Origin: Culex pipiens pallens
Lineage: Eukaryota; Arthropoda; Insecta; Diptera; Culicidae
Length of the DNA stretch: 64,000 nt
Direction: 5' to 3'
NCBI RefSeq assembly: GCF_016801865.2
Contig: NC_068938.1
Location: 183,156,448-183,220,447, forward strand
Position numbers and translations under genes: made by a program. The stretch's first letter is position 1; each line of letters starts with the position of its first letter. The notes under the pieces were generated by a model. That model was not told the origin of the DNA. It ran no database searches and was given only the letters and a program-made list of their open reading frames with translations. Shown here one piece after another: positions 23,166 through 36,621 of this stretch.

Positions 23166-26100
23166 TCAGAATAATTTAATTTTTTTTTAAGGTTCATTTA
23201 CAAATTTGCATTTGTCCATAAAAAAGCTTTTTTTCTGGTTGCATCAAATTTTAAATCATTTTCCTTAAAACTTTTATCGAGTTTTTGTGCTTTGTTAATT
23301 TTTATGTCTTTATTATAAGTTTTCATGTATTAAAGTAATAAAATATTATTCTGAATTTTGCACCACTTTATACAATTTCAATTTCAATCGAATTTTACAA
23401 TAAAAGCATAATATGTGTAAAAATAACTGGATAATCATAAAAACTAACTATTTTCGCCCGTCAACATTGTATCGATACAAAAACAAATTCTTCCAACGTT
23501 CACTTTCACTTCCCTGTTGTACGAACAAAACGAGCTATTTGTAGAACATTCTTAAGTCCTCCTCCTCCCATTCTATGTGACATCAAACGCCACCAACACA
23601 TGAAAATAGTGCATTTAACGCGCTTGCTGTTGCTGCTTCTGTCTAGAACGCCAGACACGCACGCGTTCGCGCATTAATTCACGCACGAACACTTCCACTC
23701 TCGGTCCGAAGTTGAAGATCGCTCAGATGACTACGACATGCAAAAAAAAAAAAAAAAACTAAGATCGACGACTACCCGATATCGGCCTGGCGATGGAATT
23801 GATAACAATTTGATAGGGAGGTCTTAAAATTTTTATTTTTCAATTTTAGATTTTTTGAACTTTAATTTTAAACATGTTCAAAAAAAGTAACTAATTCGTC
23901 ATTTGTTCACATTTTTTTGTAAAAGTGCGAAAGCAAAGCAAAAAAATGTACCCTGGATTATGTACGCGTGGGAGTTCCATGCTAATTGGAGCAACTAACG
24001 ATGGTTCGACAATGTAGAGTTCCTCGCAATGGAATTTTTCCAGCGACTCTTTTTTTGTGCTCTCTTTCGAATGAATGAGTTTGAGTTGGGGATTTTTTTT
24101 CACGACTGACCGAATAAAAACTTTCAACGAACTCAATGAGCTGAGGAATGTCTTTCAATTGGTTCAGCAAATTGACGTTAATTATGAGATTTGTCCGACG
24201 GTTTCATAGCTGGTGACTCTCAGTTCGCTTTGTCCAACCGCTGCTTTAACCCAACTTTAAGGTACGATATCTGACTAAATATCAAGAGTCTGCACAGCAA
24301 AAGTGTCCAAAGGAGAGCAAAAACCAAAGTGGTTCACCTTGGCACACGTCGTCGTCGACGACGTCAAAGAAGTGGCTTCCATGACTTGGTCGTCGGGTTC
24401 GTCAGCCAGCATATGAAATCATTCGCAAAATCAGAATCTGCGTGCAAAAATAACACCAGCAAAAAAATCTCCACAACGAACAGGCAAATAAAGCCACCCC
24501 TCTCCCACCACTTCTTGAGAGTGTACATAATCCACCTCCTCCCACCTTTAAAAACCTACTCGAAGAAGAACTGCAAAAGATAGCTTCAAAGGAGCAACAC
24601 AACAACAGCAAAAAAACATAACCTCTAATCGCCACCACCGTTTATGTAATGGAGCTTATTTACCTCCCCCCACACTCAAGTCTGTCGTCTCGCGTCCATG
24701 TGTTGGTTCGTCCTGTCAAAGCTACATCATAAGAGACTTGTGAGAAAGAGAGAGGTGAAGAGAAAAAGCTGAGCATGTGTCAAAAGAACAAAAGAACACA
24801 ATGCTCACTTGCTCCCCTTCTGCTCCCCTACTCCTCAGAAGATTAGGTGGAGAAGACTCCTCTCCTGTGATCTCTGGCTTGGCCAATGTTGCTTTTCAGT
24901 ATCTCATCATCTCACTACTCATTCCTCAGAGGAATGGGGAATTTAGTGAAAGAGTGAGTTAGAGATGGAATGTTTTTTGTAATTTAATTGTAAAATTATT
25001 AAATTAAACATTTTTCGTAAATGCTTACAAAATAAAACCAAGTTACAAGATTGAACTGTATACTTTGAAGCATTTTTTATTGCCAACTTGGTAATTCGTG
25101 TTTTAAAAACTCAGTCTCAGGGATAAAATTTGAAAAAATGTCAAATATTTTCTCTCAAATTTGCAATTGAAAAAGAACTGTAGTTGAAAATGTAATAAAA
25201 TCGCTGCCGTATCTCAAATAACTTCTCTACATTTAAAATCCAAATAAGTTCAACTACGATTGCTTATGCTCTCGTCTGTGAATTAATGTAATTTGATACA
25301 CCTTTAAAAATATTCTAAGCTTAAAAATTTACAAACGGTAATTGAAAATTTTAAATTGAAAAAAAAAACTTAGGTCAATATAAACTATAATTCAACTTTT
25401 TTTCTCATTCCTTTTAAAAATAAAGCAAAAATATGATTATTCATAATTTGGGCATTTTTGGACCACATGCCAGAAAAAGATATGAATTTTGAAGAAAAAT
25501 ATTTTTTTCATGAATTAAATCTTATTTGCCATTTTTTTTTCTATAGTTTTAATAGTGTATGTCTCTTTGTGATACCTTTCTCAAAAAATTATCCTAATTT
25601 TATTTTTCGTTGAGCTTAAATTTAAAAAAATATAATTCTTTAATTATTTTGTTTATTTGAATAAATGATTCTGAATTAATCTCTATCAAAGTACATCGAA
25701 TTATTTTTAAATAACTTTAGTTATAATTGGTATTGAATTGCAAAATGTGTTTAAAAAAACTAGGATTATGAACTCCAAAACTTTTCTTTTTCGTTAAATG
25801 ATAAAAATAGCTTACTTTGAAATAATAACATTGCCCTAAAAATATGTTTTGAACAGTTAAATTGAATATAAAAAATGTAAGGTATAATTTTTGATTTTTT
25901 TAAAGTTATTAGGCCAATGAAAATTTAATTCAAGGATTTTGCCCAAAAATTCAGAAAAAGTAAATCTTTTTCAGTTCCTTAGGGGAACACCCTTGAAGAG
26001 TATCGGGGCCGACATTTACAAAGCGGATTCAGTGGCAGATTTATTACTCAACTAATGTTAACATGTTCAGAAATTCAGAGGGCAAAAAAAATATTTTCAC

Positions 26101-26720
26101 TGACAAAACATAGAAAATTGTGTGTTAACTATTGGAATACATTTTTTTACGTGCATTTAAAATTGAATAAGCGCTTTTTCAAAATTTCACAAATTTTGCA
26201 TTTTGAAACCACAAATTTCGAAAAAGAGGTGCAACTTTAGGAAAACAATATTCGATACATTAATTGTCATTTTGCATTTTTTTTACTGTAGCCAGCGATG
26301 GAAATTTCTTTACCAAAAGAAAATCTTTTGACGCTCATTAAGAGAAAAAAATCGGAAGAGAACATGGCTTTCCTACCTCGCGCATGAAAAATCGACAAAA
26401 GAAAACCCAAAAAATAATCATCATCATCATCAAAAATAGCCTGTCTCTCTGGGAAGATAAACCATGTTTGTAAACAGAACAAAATTAATTAATGCAAGTG
26501 GTGATAACAACGAATTTCACAAAAAATCTTCTACTGATTGTATTTTTTAGAAAAGTTACAAATTTTGAAAATTAGGCTTGAGTATTGTTTTTGAAATGTT
26601 TTTTCATCATAATGCAAATATTTTTTATAACGATTGTAAACCATTAAAAATGCATTGTTGATTTTAATATGAAAGTTGGATTTTAGTCAGTACTGCTACC
26701 CTGTGATTTATTTTAGTTAA
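23166..26720 (+). other. Ssdp: Ssdp intron 1, unique-looking middle part
   Basis: 23.46-24.98 kb is GC-balanced with CGTCGTC triplet runs and short CT/GA tracts; the rest is AT-rich. Frames up to 84 codons show no family features. The island is a candidate intronic enhancer only by composition. Confidence 0.35.
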
Positions 26721-27192
26721 CATTCCAACGCCCAAGGCTCCAAAAAAGTTGGAACTGTAATTTCAACTCGCTGGTTCTCGGGCATAACTCAACCAATCAA
26801 GATGATTCTTTTTTCCTGTGATTTGTTAGAATGTCTAGATGATCCTAGAACTTTGCAGAACTCAAATTGCTCAAATCTGCAATTTTTGCGATCAAAAACA
26901 TCGTTCCAACTTTTTTTTCCGCGTGTAAAAAAAAATTTCCAAAAATTCCGCGGGGGCAGTCGTTTTGAAAAAAGGTGGAACGATGTTTTCGGTCGCAGAA
27001 ATTACAGATTTGTTCAAATCAAGTTCTGCAAAATTTTAGAATCATCTAAACATTCTTACAAATCACTGGAAACAAGAATCGTCCCGATTGGTTGAGTTAT
27101 GCCCGAGAACCGGCGTGTTGAAGTTACCGTTTCAACTTTTTTGGGAGGCTTGGGCGTCCGTGTAAGTTGGGCATGCGTTGGGCGTTCCAGTG
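26721..27192. mobile_element. TTAA-flanked foldback MITE
   Basis: TTAA at 26717-26720 and 27193-27196. Ends are CATTCCAACGCCCAA and, inverted, TTGGGCGTTCCAGTG. The two arms pair along most of the 472 bp, with inner segments such as GGGCATAACTCAACCAATC versus its inverse. Confidence 0.8.
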
Positions 27193-27196
27193 TTAA

Positions 27197-28621
27197 TTAG
27201 CAACCAAATCAATTTTAAATTCATCATTTTCATAACTTCAAATTATTTCCTACTTCAAATTTGTCCATCGACTCGCGCCCATCACAAATCTATGTTCTAA
27301 ATTTAGATTTCCATACAAAGAGCCCAATCACTCTCAGCAACACACTAACAGACAAAATCGAAGCAAATAAAAAATATCGAACACCCGAATCATTAGGCCG
27401 GCCAGCGTACGTCAATTCGTCGTCGTCGTCGTTTTTTCTTGCGGTCCTCCTTCACCTTCCTCCGCGTGTACTTACCACGAATGATGTTCCGATATTCGTT
27501 TTAATAAAATTTTATTTATACATTCACGTCAAAAATCTTTTTCCATTCTTGGCGATTCGCTTTTCGCTTTTTTGCTGGTTGCGCTCGATTGTCGTCATTG
27601 TCGTCGTCGTCGTCGCCACACTCACTCACACTTGTTTGCTTTCTTTGCGCTCTTTCATGTGTTCTTGTTTTATCGCGATTTACTTTTGGTTTGGTGGTGC
27701 TGCGCTTTTTTCGCGTCTACACCGCGATAGGAGCTTTGCTTCCTTGCAAACTGTTGTTCTTCTTGCCTTGCTATGAGTGAGTGAGTGTGCGAGTTGTGTT
27801 TATTTGCATTCTGTCTCACTTCTTCTGCTTGGGTTTCCTTCTCACTCACTCTAAGAAGAGATAAGAGGGGACTGAAAATATGTTTGAAATTAATTTGAAA
27901 ATTATTTGTTACGAATTTCCTAATAACAAGAATTAAAATTGAATTTATCATAGAGTTTCGATCGAAGACTACCCAATCAATTACTTGATTTAAAAAAAAA
28001 ATATTTGTGTACTCACTATTTCATCAAATCGTTTCAACTAGATTTCCTTAAAGAAGGGTATTGAAAAAATTGACAGATTTTTGAATATATATTTTTTTAA
28101 ATTTAAATTGTTATTCCTAAGTGAGTACCTCTTCTGTATACAGTACATACACAAATTTACCCGTCCACGTATGAGTTTGTGTACAAAACACCCTGCCGAT
28201 TGTGTGCCCAATACGAACTAGACCGGTTGCGAAACGGTGTTGGTTGGCTGGCTAGCTGATTGACCGCATAGTTCGGTAAGAGGGTTTTCCTTTATTTAGG
28301 GCGATTTTCGCATTGTTTTCAATTTTTCTGGAAACAGAACATATTTTAATGATATGTTATTGTTGTGATATAAATTAATTTCAAATTGTTAATCATTTAG
28401 TAAGTATATTTTATTTTTTTGATCTATTGTATTACAACTAATTTTTTAGCACAATCGGTAAATACTGGTATTTTTTTTAAAAAAAATTAACTTGCGTTCA
28501 AAAACCCTTGTTTTTATTTGACATTTTTTATATTTAAACTTAAATTTCATATAAAATAAACGCTTTAGAAACAGTTATAGGTTTCCTGAAAAACCTCAAT
28601 AAAATTCAAGTTTTATAATTT
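27197..28621 (+). other. Ssdp: Ssdp intron 1, GC-balanced island and flank
   Basis: 27.39-27.86 kb is GC-balanced, with two GTC triplet runs (about 27417-27432 and 27593-27615) and a 171-codon plus-strand frame made of hydrophobic and Val-rich low-complexity sequence. It is rejected as a gene. The remainder is AT-rich. Confidence 0.35.
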
Positions 28622-28815
28622 AGTACCGTAAACCGGGGTGACTTTGATAGGATTTCAATTTGTTTTTGGAATATTTTTCAACAAGTAAGGTTTTTCTCAA
28701 GATTATTATTTTTAAAACATGTACTGGGGTAGGCCACACAAAGTCCATGCACTATTCTGAAAAAAAAGTTTTTTCAATAGTGTTTAAATTCCGGGGTGAC
28801 TTTGATAGTCATAGT
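28622..28815. repeat. Repeat with internal CCGGGGTGACTTTGATAG copies
   Basis: CCGGGGTGACTTTGATAG appears twice in direct orientation (near 28634 and 28792), the first preceded by TACCGTAAA, a terminus reminiscent of the MITE at 15343. A far end was not located. Confidence 0.5.
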
Positions 28816-29460
28816 TTTTCTTGTTAAAATCATATTTAAGATGTTCAAACTTTATTTGTACGTTAAATGTACCATCACTAAAGTAGCTGATATAGTTTTT
28901 AAGAAAAAAAAAATCAATGTTTATATTTAGTTAACTAAGTTTATAAGCTTTTCAACAAAATACATATAAATTTTTGGTAAAATTGTTAAAAAGTCGGAAT
29001 TTTGCCTGAAATTCGTTAAAACTGGTTTTGTTTATATAATTATCGATTTATATTGCATTTAATACTGATCTCGAAGCACGAATCACAAGTTTACACATTT
29101 GACATGAAATTTGTTCAACGGAATTTGCCTATAAATTTTGAGATTTTTTTAAATTGTGTTTCAAAAACACATATTATTTATTATTTACAAACTTATTTAA
29201 CCTTCTCCTAGTGGAAAATTGTCCAAAGAATCCGAAAATGCATTCCGTTTTCCGATTCAAAATCATGTTCATTGAGAAAATCATGACACTTTGAGAAGTT
29301 TGAAATAATGACTTTTATCGACATTTTCTTAACTATAGTTAACTAACTTTTTAAACTTTTAAATATTTTATGAAAAGTTCTTTTTGAGGTACTTTGAACA
29401 CTTCTCTACCACGGTCAGTATGATTCTAAATCAAACGTTTGTCTTGATTTAAAAAACGAA

Positions 29461-29665
29461 TAAATAAAATTTTAAAATTGGAAGCATTCGTGAAATTTTC
29501 CGATCGTTTCGAAAATAATATTTTCAAAAAAATAAATCAAGACTAACATTTCAAAAGGGCCAAACGTTCAATATTACGCCCTTTTGAAATGTTTCTCTTG
29601 ATTTAAAAAATGACAATATTGTTTTCGAAAAGATCGGATAATTTCACGAATGTTCCATATTTTAA
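29461..29665. repeat. ~200-bp inverted repeat
   Basis: GCATTCGTGAAATTTTCCGATC pairs imperfectly with GATCGGATAATTTCACGAATG, and ACATTTCAAAAGGGC pairs exactly with GCCCTTTTGAAATGT at the centre. Probably an old MITE; no clean target duplication was found. Confidence 0.65.
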
Positions 29666-31160
29666 CATTGTAAATCGGATCATTAGTTGCTGAGATATCG
29701 ACATTAGAAAATAAAATTAAAACAAATATCTAATATTCATACAAATATCAAAATTTTAATCTAACCAAATGATTCAAAACAGAATATTACCTCGCAAATT
29801 TAAAAACATCTGAACTTATATTATATTTTACTGTTCAGTTGAAAATTCCCTAATAAAATAAAATAACGACACTTAATTTTAAAACAAATGTTGTGTCAAT
29901 GAAATTGAAAAAAAAAAATAGTTACCCCAATTGGAACAAAAATCTTTTTTCAATGACGTCCACCAAAACACCTGATATCAGAAACAGGTGCGTGTGACGC
30001 GCACCTCCAATCTGAGTTCAAACATCCGGCAGTCGATTCGTTCCAGCCAACTGGGAAAACAACAACAACCACAGCATCTCATTCTCCGAAGATGGTCCGT
30101 TACAAATTTCGATCATCTTCTTCGGCTAACAGCTTACAGGTAGCTGGCCTGAGATTGACGTACAAAATCCACACAGCTGAACAACCCTAATCTTCCCGTT
30201 TCGCCAATGATGATCAGCAGCCCGTCGTCATTAGCAGCAATGACTATAGTTGCGGTAGTGTGTGAGTGTTCGTTAGTGTAAAAGTTTGTATTTTCTAACC
30301 ACTACCACAACGATTTGTTAGCCGCTTTTAGCTTTGCTGGTGGTGGTTTGGTTTTCGAGCTCGATGTATGTACTGCATTTATGCTCACCACCCCAACACC
30401 ACCAAACGTTACATAATTTATGTAGCGTTACCCCACATGCACATATAGTTAGACACACCACAAAAACCACCAGCACTAAGTGCTAACTATCAATGTTTGT
30501 GTGTGCCATCGTCGTCTATCAACAATCTCTGGCCAGGAAGGAACGAAAGAAGAAAAAAAATACTGTTTTGTAAAATAAAACAACTCTGGCACGAGACCAC
30601 TCACACTTGTGACCCCTTCACGCGCCCCTTGCTGCCTGGTCGCTTCCTCGAGCACAGGTTACGTGTGTGTGTCGGTGTGTGACATACATAAATTATGGGC
30701 AAAACTATCGCCGAGCATTTAATTTACATATATTCTCGGGTCAACATGGCAAAAAGGACCCTGTGACGGTTCTTATGGTCGTTTGTTGGAAAAGTAAAGA
30801 ATTTGAGAATTTCAAAAAATATTTTTTTTTAACTCCATTATCTATCTTATTCTATATTAATCCTTGCACTGTAACTTGGATTTTGCCCGCAATTTTCTCT
30901 CGCACTTTTGACAACTAGAATTCCAAAAACTAGGCATCCAGTAACTGGTTGTTGTTGTTTGTTTACACTGCCAGTCGCAGTTTCCACCAAACTGGACATT
31001 CGCACTTTAAAAGTGCGATTGACAGCTGAAAAACAAGCGAGCACTTTGATCATTTTTTAGAAAATTTAAATTTCCCCCGGCAGTTTGGCAAAACGCAATA
31101 GTGCGATCGATAGCAATAATTTAGTGCAAAGTCCAAGTTAGTGTGAATTGCGCAATATAT
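29666..31160 (+). other. Ssdp: Ssdp intron 1, mostly unique DNA
   Basis: 29.97-30.75 kb is GC-balanced and repeat-poor, rich in ACC/CAC words. A palindromic CGCACTTTAAAAGTGCG lies near 31003. No coding features. Confidence 0.35.
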
Positions 31161-31447
31161 ATAAAAAATTTCGACGGTTTTGTTCGAACGCGAATCAATT
31201 CAACACGGAACGTCGGATCGAGGTGCTCTTTGTTGCATTGGGTTCGTATAAGCCCAAGGAAGGTTCTTACGCTAATTAATTGACACTTTGGCCACTCTGG
31301 AACCGATTCTGGAGCATCGGCAAATTGTATGGAGAAAGTTACGTAAAATCATATTTTGATCACAGGAGGCTGAATAAGCAAAAAATCAAAAAAACGTCAA
31401 CAAAAGAAAAAAAGGGACAGAACGAAGTTTGTCGGGAAGAGCTTGTT
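31161..31447. repeat. Dispersed repeat R1, copy 2
   Basis: Collinear with 2620-2910 in the same orientation, including GGTTCTTACGC, TTTGATCACAGGAGGCTGAA and ACGAAGTTTG. Substitutions and small indels are spread along the copy. Confidence 0.75.
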
Positions 31448-31917
31448 ATTGATAATTATTTAGTAATTTCAATATAAAAAAAAATAAATAAAATTTAATG
31501 AAAACTTTAAAGGCAATCAGCAAAACGCCACTACTGTAGAACCTGGAATAACACACAGGATATGCAAAAACACAAAGGAAACATGTTTGGCCCTTCTGGA
31601 ATCCGGAAGGGCTTACACCTGGGATTAGTTATGGTTTGAAAGCAACGTTGGTGAATGAGGGCAAGTGCGCTGCACTCTCGGAAGAGATAAGATGCATCCT
31701 GGAAGACTTATGTGAATAGATGTTGCCTTTGTTTTTCTGTTATCTAGCACATTTGCAGAAGGTATGTTTTTAAGGCTCTCTTTTTTGATTCCGATCTATC
31801 TGGGACTTTTTTTAATTTCACTGAATGAATTTATTTAAAGAATATGACTATTTTTATATTTTTTTTAAATAACAGGTGGTTCACAATTTGATTTTGTTCA
31901 GTTATCGATTCTAAACA

Positions 31918-32219
31918 CAGTCCTTGCTCGATTATACGAAGCTTCGATTATTCAAAGTTCGATTACAACATTTTTAAAAGAAATTGTGATTATTTATTGT
32001 CAAAAATCATGTTCAGCGATCCCAAATTAGTCCAATTCAAAAACACCGTAATAAAAAAAATATTATTCTAAAATGTTTGAAATAAAACATCTTCTTCGAT
32101 GTAAATTTACCTCTAAATTGTTTAAAAAGTGAAATTGCGCATCAAATGATGCAAGTGTAATTTCGAGGAAATCCGGAGTCAAATCTGTGCGTGGACTTCG
32201 GAAAATTCAGTCATGACTG
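31918..32219. mobile_element. pogo-like MITE, degenerate copy D
   Basis: Left end CAGTCCTTGCTCGATTATAC, right end GTCATGACTG, both diverged from the 5521/21231 family. The inner TCGATTATTCAAAGTTCGATT retains the family's repeated ATTATCCGAA motif in mutated form. Confidence 0.6.
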
Positions 32220-32724
32220 TCATTGATATAACCTTATAAAATTTATATATCTCATCAAACTGGGGAACTGCTGCTTATTTTTATTAAATAGAGGCGGCGA
32301 TGTTTTTTCGATAAGTTCCGTTTTGCTCATATTTTATTAAAAATGATTCACTGTTGTTTGTGTTTATTTCGAATAAGTGAAAATATTTTTGCTTATCATG
32401 ACAAAATTTGTGCATTTTTACAATCAGGATTTTCTTTGTCTTTTTTACATCAATGAAACATAGTTCTTACTTTTCTTGTTTCGGGAAACCAGTTTGTACA
32501 CAGTAAAAAAACGACGGTAATTTTACATCTGGGAATGGTGACAGATTTGGCGTGAAAAAACTGGTGAAATTTTTATCAGTTCCTGTTGAAAATTTTGTAT
32601 ACATTATTTTAGGTAAAATTAGGCAATTGCTATTTTTTCTAAGTTCATGTCACTCCCTCATAAAAAGAGCTAGTTATTTTTCGCGATTTCGCAGAAGCCG
32701 TGAAATTTTTGATTGCGGGACCAT

Positions 32725-33214
32725 TAGGGTGCCCAGAAAAAATGACCCCCTTCTCCACAAGCAGAAAACGGTTTTTTGGGTTATTTAAAGCACCTGTGCA
32801 AATTTTGAGCAAAATTGGTTGAGATTAACCCATTGATACTCGAACCTAAAGTTTAAGAAAAAATTGTTTCCCATACAAAAATGACTTTTTTAAATCGCTA
32901 ATAACTTTTCAGGATCGAGTTTTGCGGCTTTGGTATGTTCTACAAAGTTGTAGAGTATTAAATTTCCAATGGGAATCTCACTTTTGGGAACATTTTGATG
33001 GAAGTAGCGTACCCTGCAGAGCAAACCGTAAGAAAATTGGGGTTTCCATACATTTTTTCGATTTTTCCCATACAAACTTCACCTTCGAGTATCAATGGGT
33101 AAATGTTGACCGATTTTGCTCATGTTTGGCACAGAGTCCTAAAATAGCTCAAGAAACAATGTTCAGCTTGTGGAGCGAGGTTTTGAGAAAAAATCCCATA
33201 TTCTGGGCACCCTA
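32725..33214. mobile_element. Foldback element F3 (8-bp TSD)
   Basis: 8-bp duplication GGGACCAT (32717-32724 and 33215-33222). Ends are TAGGGTGCCCAGAA and exact inverse TTCTGGGCACCCTA. Inner arms contain CCCATACAAA and CATTGATACTCGA in both orientations. It was inserted at the end of another repeat that begins GGGACCATCCATAAACC. Confidence 0.88.
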
Positions 33215-34109
33215 GGGACCATCCATAAACCACGTGGACACTTTAGGGGGGGGGGGGGGATTGACATTTTTTTCAAAAGGGAAGGAAAGTTATAAAAAAT
33301 TTTTTGGTTATAAATGAAGTTTTTTTCATTTAATTAGATTTGAAAAACAATACATGTTATTAGAAATATTATTGGCCACTTGATTTCTGATTTTCTAAAA
33401 TTGTTGTATAAAATGTTTAAAATAAACTGTTTTAATCAAAATTTAGTCCACACTTTTTTTTTAAATACTCAACTTTTTTTTTAGTTTTAAACCATAGTAC
33501 AACCAAAACATTAGTTCTCTTATTTTACTGATTCTGCTTTTGGTGAATTTATTGCTTAGGGTGTGATTAGATTTCAAGATGTTTAAGGATGGGCTTTGTT
33601 TAAGAGATATATTAGCAAATAAAAAAAGGAAATACAATTATAAAACTTCAGTAAAAATAGTATGGCTGAATCGTAAATTCTGCTTATGATATTCTACAAA
33701 ATGAGCATATATTTTTTATTGTTAGAATATTTTGTGTCAGGGGATTATATTTTGTATGCTTACGTTTTCAGTATCTTTCTTGAACCCAATTATTCTCAAA
33801 TAACTTTTTTTTCAGTTTATTTTAGGCAGATTTCAGAATACCGTAAAATTGCTGTAAAATTGCAACTTTTTGAAATTGTCATTTGTTTGTTGATTTGCTG
33901 ATAACTTAAAAATAAGAACGAATTTGATAACCTTAATGGGATATCCTAAAAAATCGAAAAAAAAACTAGATTCACAAGAACGAGACACTTTTCCCTGGCA
34001 TGCCATGTAATTTTTTTTTACCTTGAAAAATCACTAGCCCTACTCATAAATCTACCAAATTGCAATAGAAATAGAATTATAATCAGCTGAAAAAAAAAAT
34101 CACTTTTTT
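33215..34109 (+). other. Ssdp: Remnant of a GGGACCATCC MITE and AT-rich DNA
   Basis: 33215-33260 matches the end of the element at 49939 (GGGACCATCCATAAACCACG then TGGACACTTTAGG), followed by a G run. The rest is AT-rich intron with no recognised far end. Confidence 0.5.
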
Positions 34110-34236
34110 CATCCAAGTGTTGAAACCTAGGCTTGTAATTTCAATTTTTATATTTTTTTATTTATTTTTTGTTCCCCCCTCCTCGACTTTGGTCAGAGCC
34201 GAGGGACATAAACTTCAAAAAATATTTGCAACGGCC
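34110..34236. repeat. C-tract repeat family, end fragment
   Basis: Contains a short C run, CTCGACTTTGGTCAGAGCCG, GGGACATAAACTT and the terminus AAAATATTTGCAACGGCC, the same order as in the copies at 11640 and 22085. Confidence 0.7.
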
Positions 34237-34387
34237 TTAACGATTTTAAAACATATCCGTGAGGGAGGTATTATTAAACATTCATTATCCAAAATCAAAC
34301 TTATTTTTTGTGAAATAAAATATGGTTTCATACAAAAAAAGTATGAAAACAGAAGAAAATGGGAAATACTTTTCTGATTTTTTTTAG

Positions 34388-34536
34388 GTGAAACGGAAAG
34401 GCAGCGCCATATTTACACCACGACTCAAGTTTTTGGGAGTGCCCTTAAGAAAAATGCCGAAACAAGTTCTGTCTGTTGCAGACGAAAAATATAAAGATAG
34501 CAAGCAAGCAGAGAACTGGCGTCCTGTTCCACCTTA
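34388..34536. mobile_element. TTAA-type MITE, family GGTGAAACGGG, copy 2
   Basis: Shares ends and interior (GGCAGCGCCATAT, ACCACGACTC) with the inverse of 16543-16737. The right flank is TTAA; the left flank has decayed to TTAG. Confidence 0.75.
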
Positions 34537-36462
34537 ATGTTTTTGGTGAGGGTAATTTTGGGTGTTCGATTGATTTTTATGAAAGTTAATGAAAATTAAT
34601 ATTTTAGGCCAATTTGGAAATCTTTTATTGTAGTTTTATGATAGGTTGATGACAAGAACATTTTCGTACCAAAACGGCATAAAACTCACATATTTGAATT
34701 AAATTTATCTATCGGTCTAATGTTTTGATTACATGTTTTGATTAATTATTCTAAAAATATTCATTCATTTATTCTATTTTTTGGCATCTCAAAAATAATG
34801 AGGAATAAAGTGAAAGCATTAGGTTGAATGCAATTTTGTTTAAAAATGTAAATTAATTAACTTCAAACAATTTGAAGGTGGATTAAGTAACGTTTTTTAA
34901 ACAAAAAAATCGTTTTTTGGCTGTTAATTTAGATTCATTTTTTTTTAATCACACAGTAAAAAAAAGAGTGAATTTTGAAGGTCTAAAATTTGAAGATTAT
35001 TTATAATCTCATTTATGATTTTATACTACCGTTATTTATTCTGAAAAAATGGCAAAACACTGGGATTGTGATGAATTTATAAATTTTAAAGGTAAAATTA
35101 CACTTTTTTTTACATGAAAGATGTGCCCATTCCCAGATGCAATATTGCAATGATTTTTTTATGGTGTTCTTTTGAAGAGGTTTTTTGGAGTAATGTTTGA
35201 GCTCAACTACCCCAAAAAAAAGATACTAAGGTAAGGTAACCAAAAAAAATCCTGATGCGATTAACTTAAGTGAACTTTTTCCGAGGACTTCGGATAATCT
35301 AGTATGGGTATAAATTTGTAGTTTGAAAAAACTCAAAAGTCAAAAGGCAACCCAGCCGTTACACACCCCTTCATCATAGACTCTGACCTCGTCTGCTGAT
35401 CTTTCCAATGCGACTCGTTCGACCTCCTTGACCAACCAGAGGGGCTAGCTACTGCTGATCAACCATGAGGTAGCCAAGGCCACTGATCACCGACAGACTA
35501 ACTTGAGACTTGTGCGCAAAACTTAAATCGATTCGCGAGTGTTGTTTTTTTTTTGCGCAATCAATCTCGACACCATCCAGCAGCAGCTCAAGGTTTTTTC
35601 GGTTGCGAACCAACTCTTGGACAAGTTTTTTTTTTGCGGCTGCGCTGGACTGTCTTCTTGGAGATTGATTATTTGCAGTTTAAGTTAGCGATTTTTTTTT
35701 GCTTGAGGTAGAACGTTGGCCAAGTTTGCTGAAGTATTCGTTTGAAGTTGTGGCGGTCATCTATGACTTTATTTACGTTGAAGTCAAAATATTTGTTCAC
35801 CAGAGAAAACTGTCAACAAAAACAGCCAAAAAGTCAAACAATAATAACACACTTGACTAGATTTGGGTGTTGTGTTGTCAGTCTAACTTTTGAAAAAGGG
35901 TAAATTGAGTGCTCAAAAATTGCACGCCTGAACGAGTCAGTCTTGTAAAAGTCAGTTCAAAACCGGTATCTTCCAGCGTTGGTCTGTTTATGTCCAGCAT
36001 ATGGTCCTCCGTCCAGGGAAGTTGGTGGTGGTGGCGTTACCACACACGTATCGGCTCGTAAGCTCGCAATGCTTTGACAGCCAGCTGCTCAAGAGAGCAT
36101 AAACCACCGACCGACCAACCGCAAAAGACCGGTATTAGACGCGGCTTGGTCGGAATGTGTGTGCCAAATTTATGGCCGGCCAAGGAGGCAACCACCTTTT
36201 TCGCGCGGATCGTTGATTTTGCGGTGATTTGTTGCTCTTTCTGCTGCTGCAGAGTTGTTCGTCATTATTTGTTGGGATGTTTTCACTTAATTTATTTCGA
36301 GCAGTTTAAGCTCTGGTTGTGGTAACGACTTGCAGAGGGAAATTTGATTTCTACATTTTTGTTTTTTTAGTTAATAGTTTTAGTTGTATCCCTCAGAGTT
36401 AATATTCATGCACACGAATAATATTTTTAACGAAAAATTTTCCTTCTCTCTTTTCTTTCCAG
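34537..36462 (+). other. Ssdp: Ssdp intron 1, last part
   Basis: 34.97-35.17 kb resembles a decayed CACAGTAAAA-type MITE. 35.34-36.33 kb is GC-balanced and repeat-poor, just upstream of exon 2. The branch and pyrimidine region of intron 1 (TTCTCTCTTTTCTTTCCAG) ends at 36462. Confidence 0.4.
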
Positions 36463-36535
36463 AATTGCACTTTATGTATATGAATATTTATTACACGTAG
36501 GGGCATCAAAAGCAGCACAAACATTCTTATCGGAG
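36463..36535 (+). CDS. Ssdp: Ssdp coding exon 2 (LisH motif, residues 19-43)
   Basis: Acceptor TTCTTTCCAG|A supplies the last base of Lys19 and continues IALYVYEYLLHVGASKAAQT then FLSE. This is the LisH helix pair within the LUFS domain, which in the family mediates dimer/tetramer formation and Chip/LDB1 binding. Ile20 replaces the Leu that I recall as usual, a conservative change. The donor is GAG|GTAAGT, phase 0. The next intron is only 86 bp, so exons 2 and 3 form a compact cluster. Confidence 0.95.
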
Positions 36536-36621
36536 GTAAGTTTTCTTAAATTCGCGTTTTATTTACATTTTTGTAACATTTTTCTAACATTTCCCATTTT
36601 CGTCCACCTTCTTCCCTTTAG

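Noticed and set aside
27261..27776. 171-codon plus-strand frame
   Set aside because: Val/Leu/Ser low-complexity caused by GTC and CTT repeats; lies inside Ssdp intron 1 and resembles no family.
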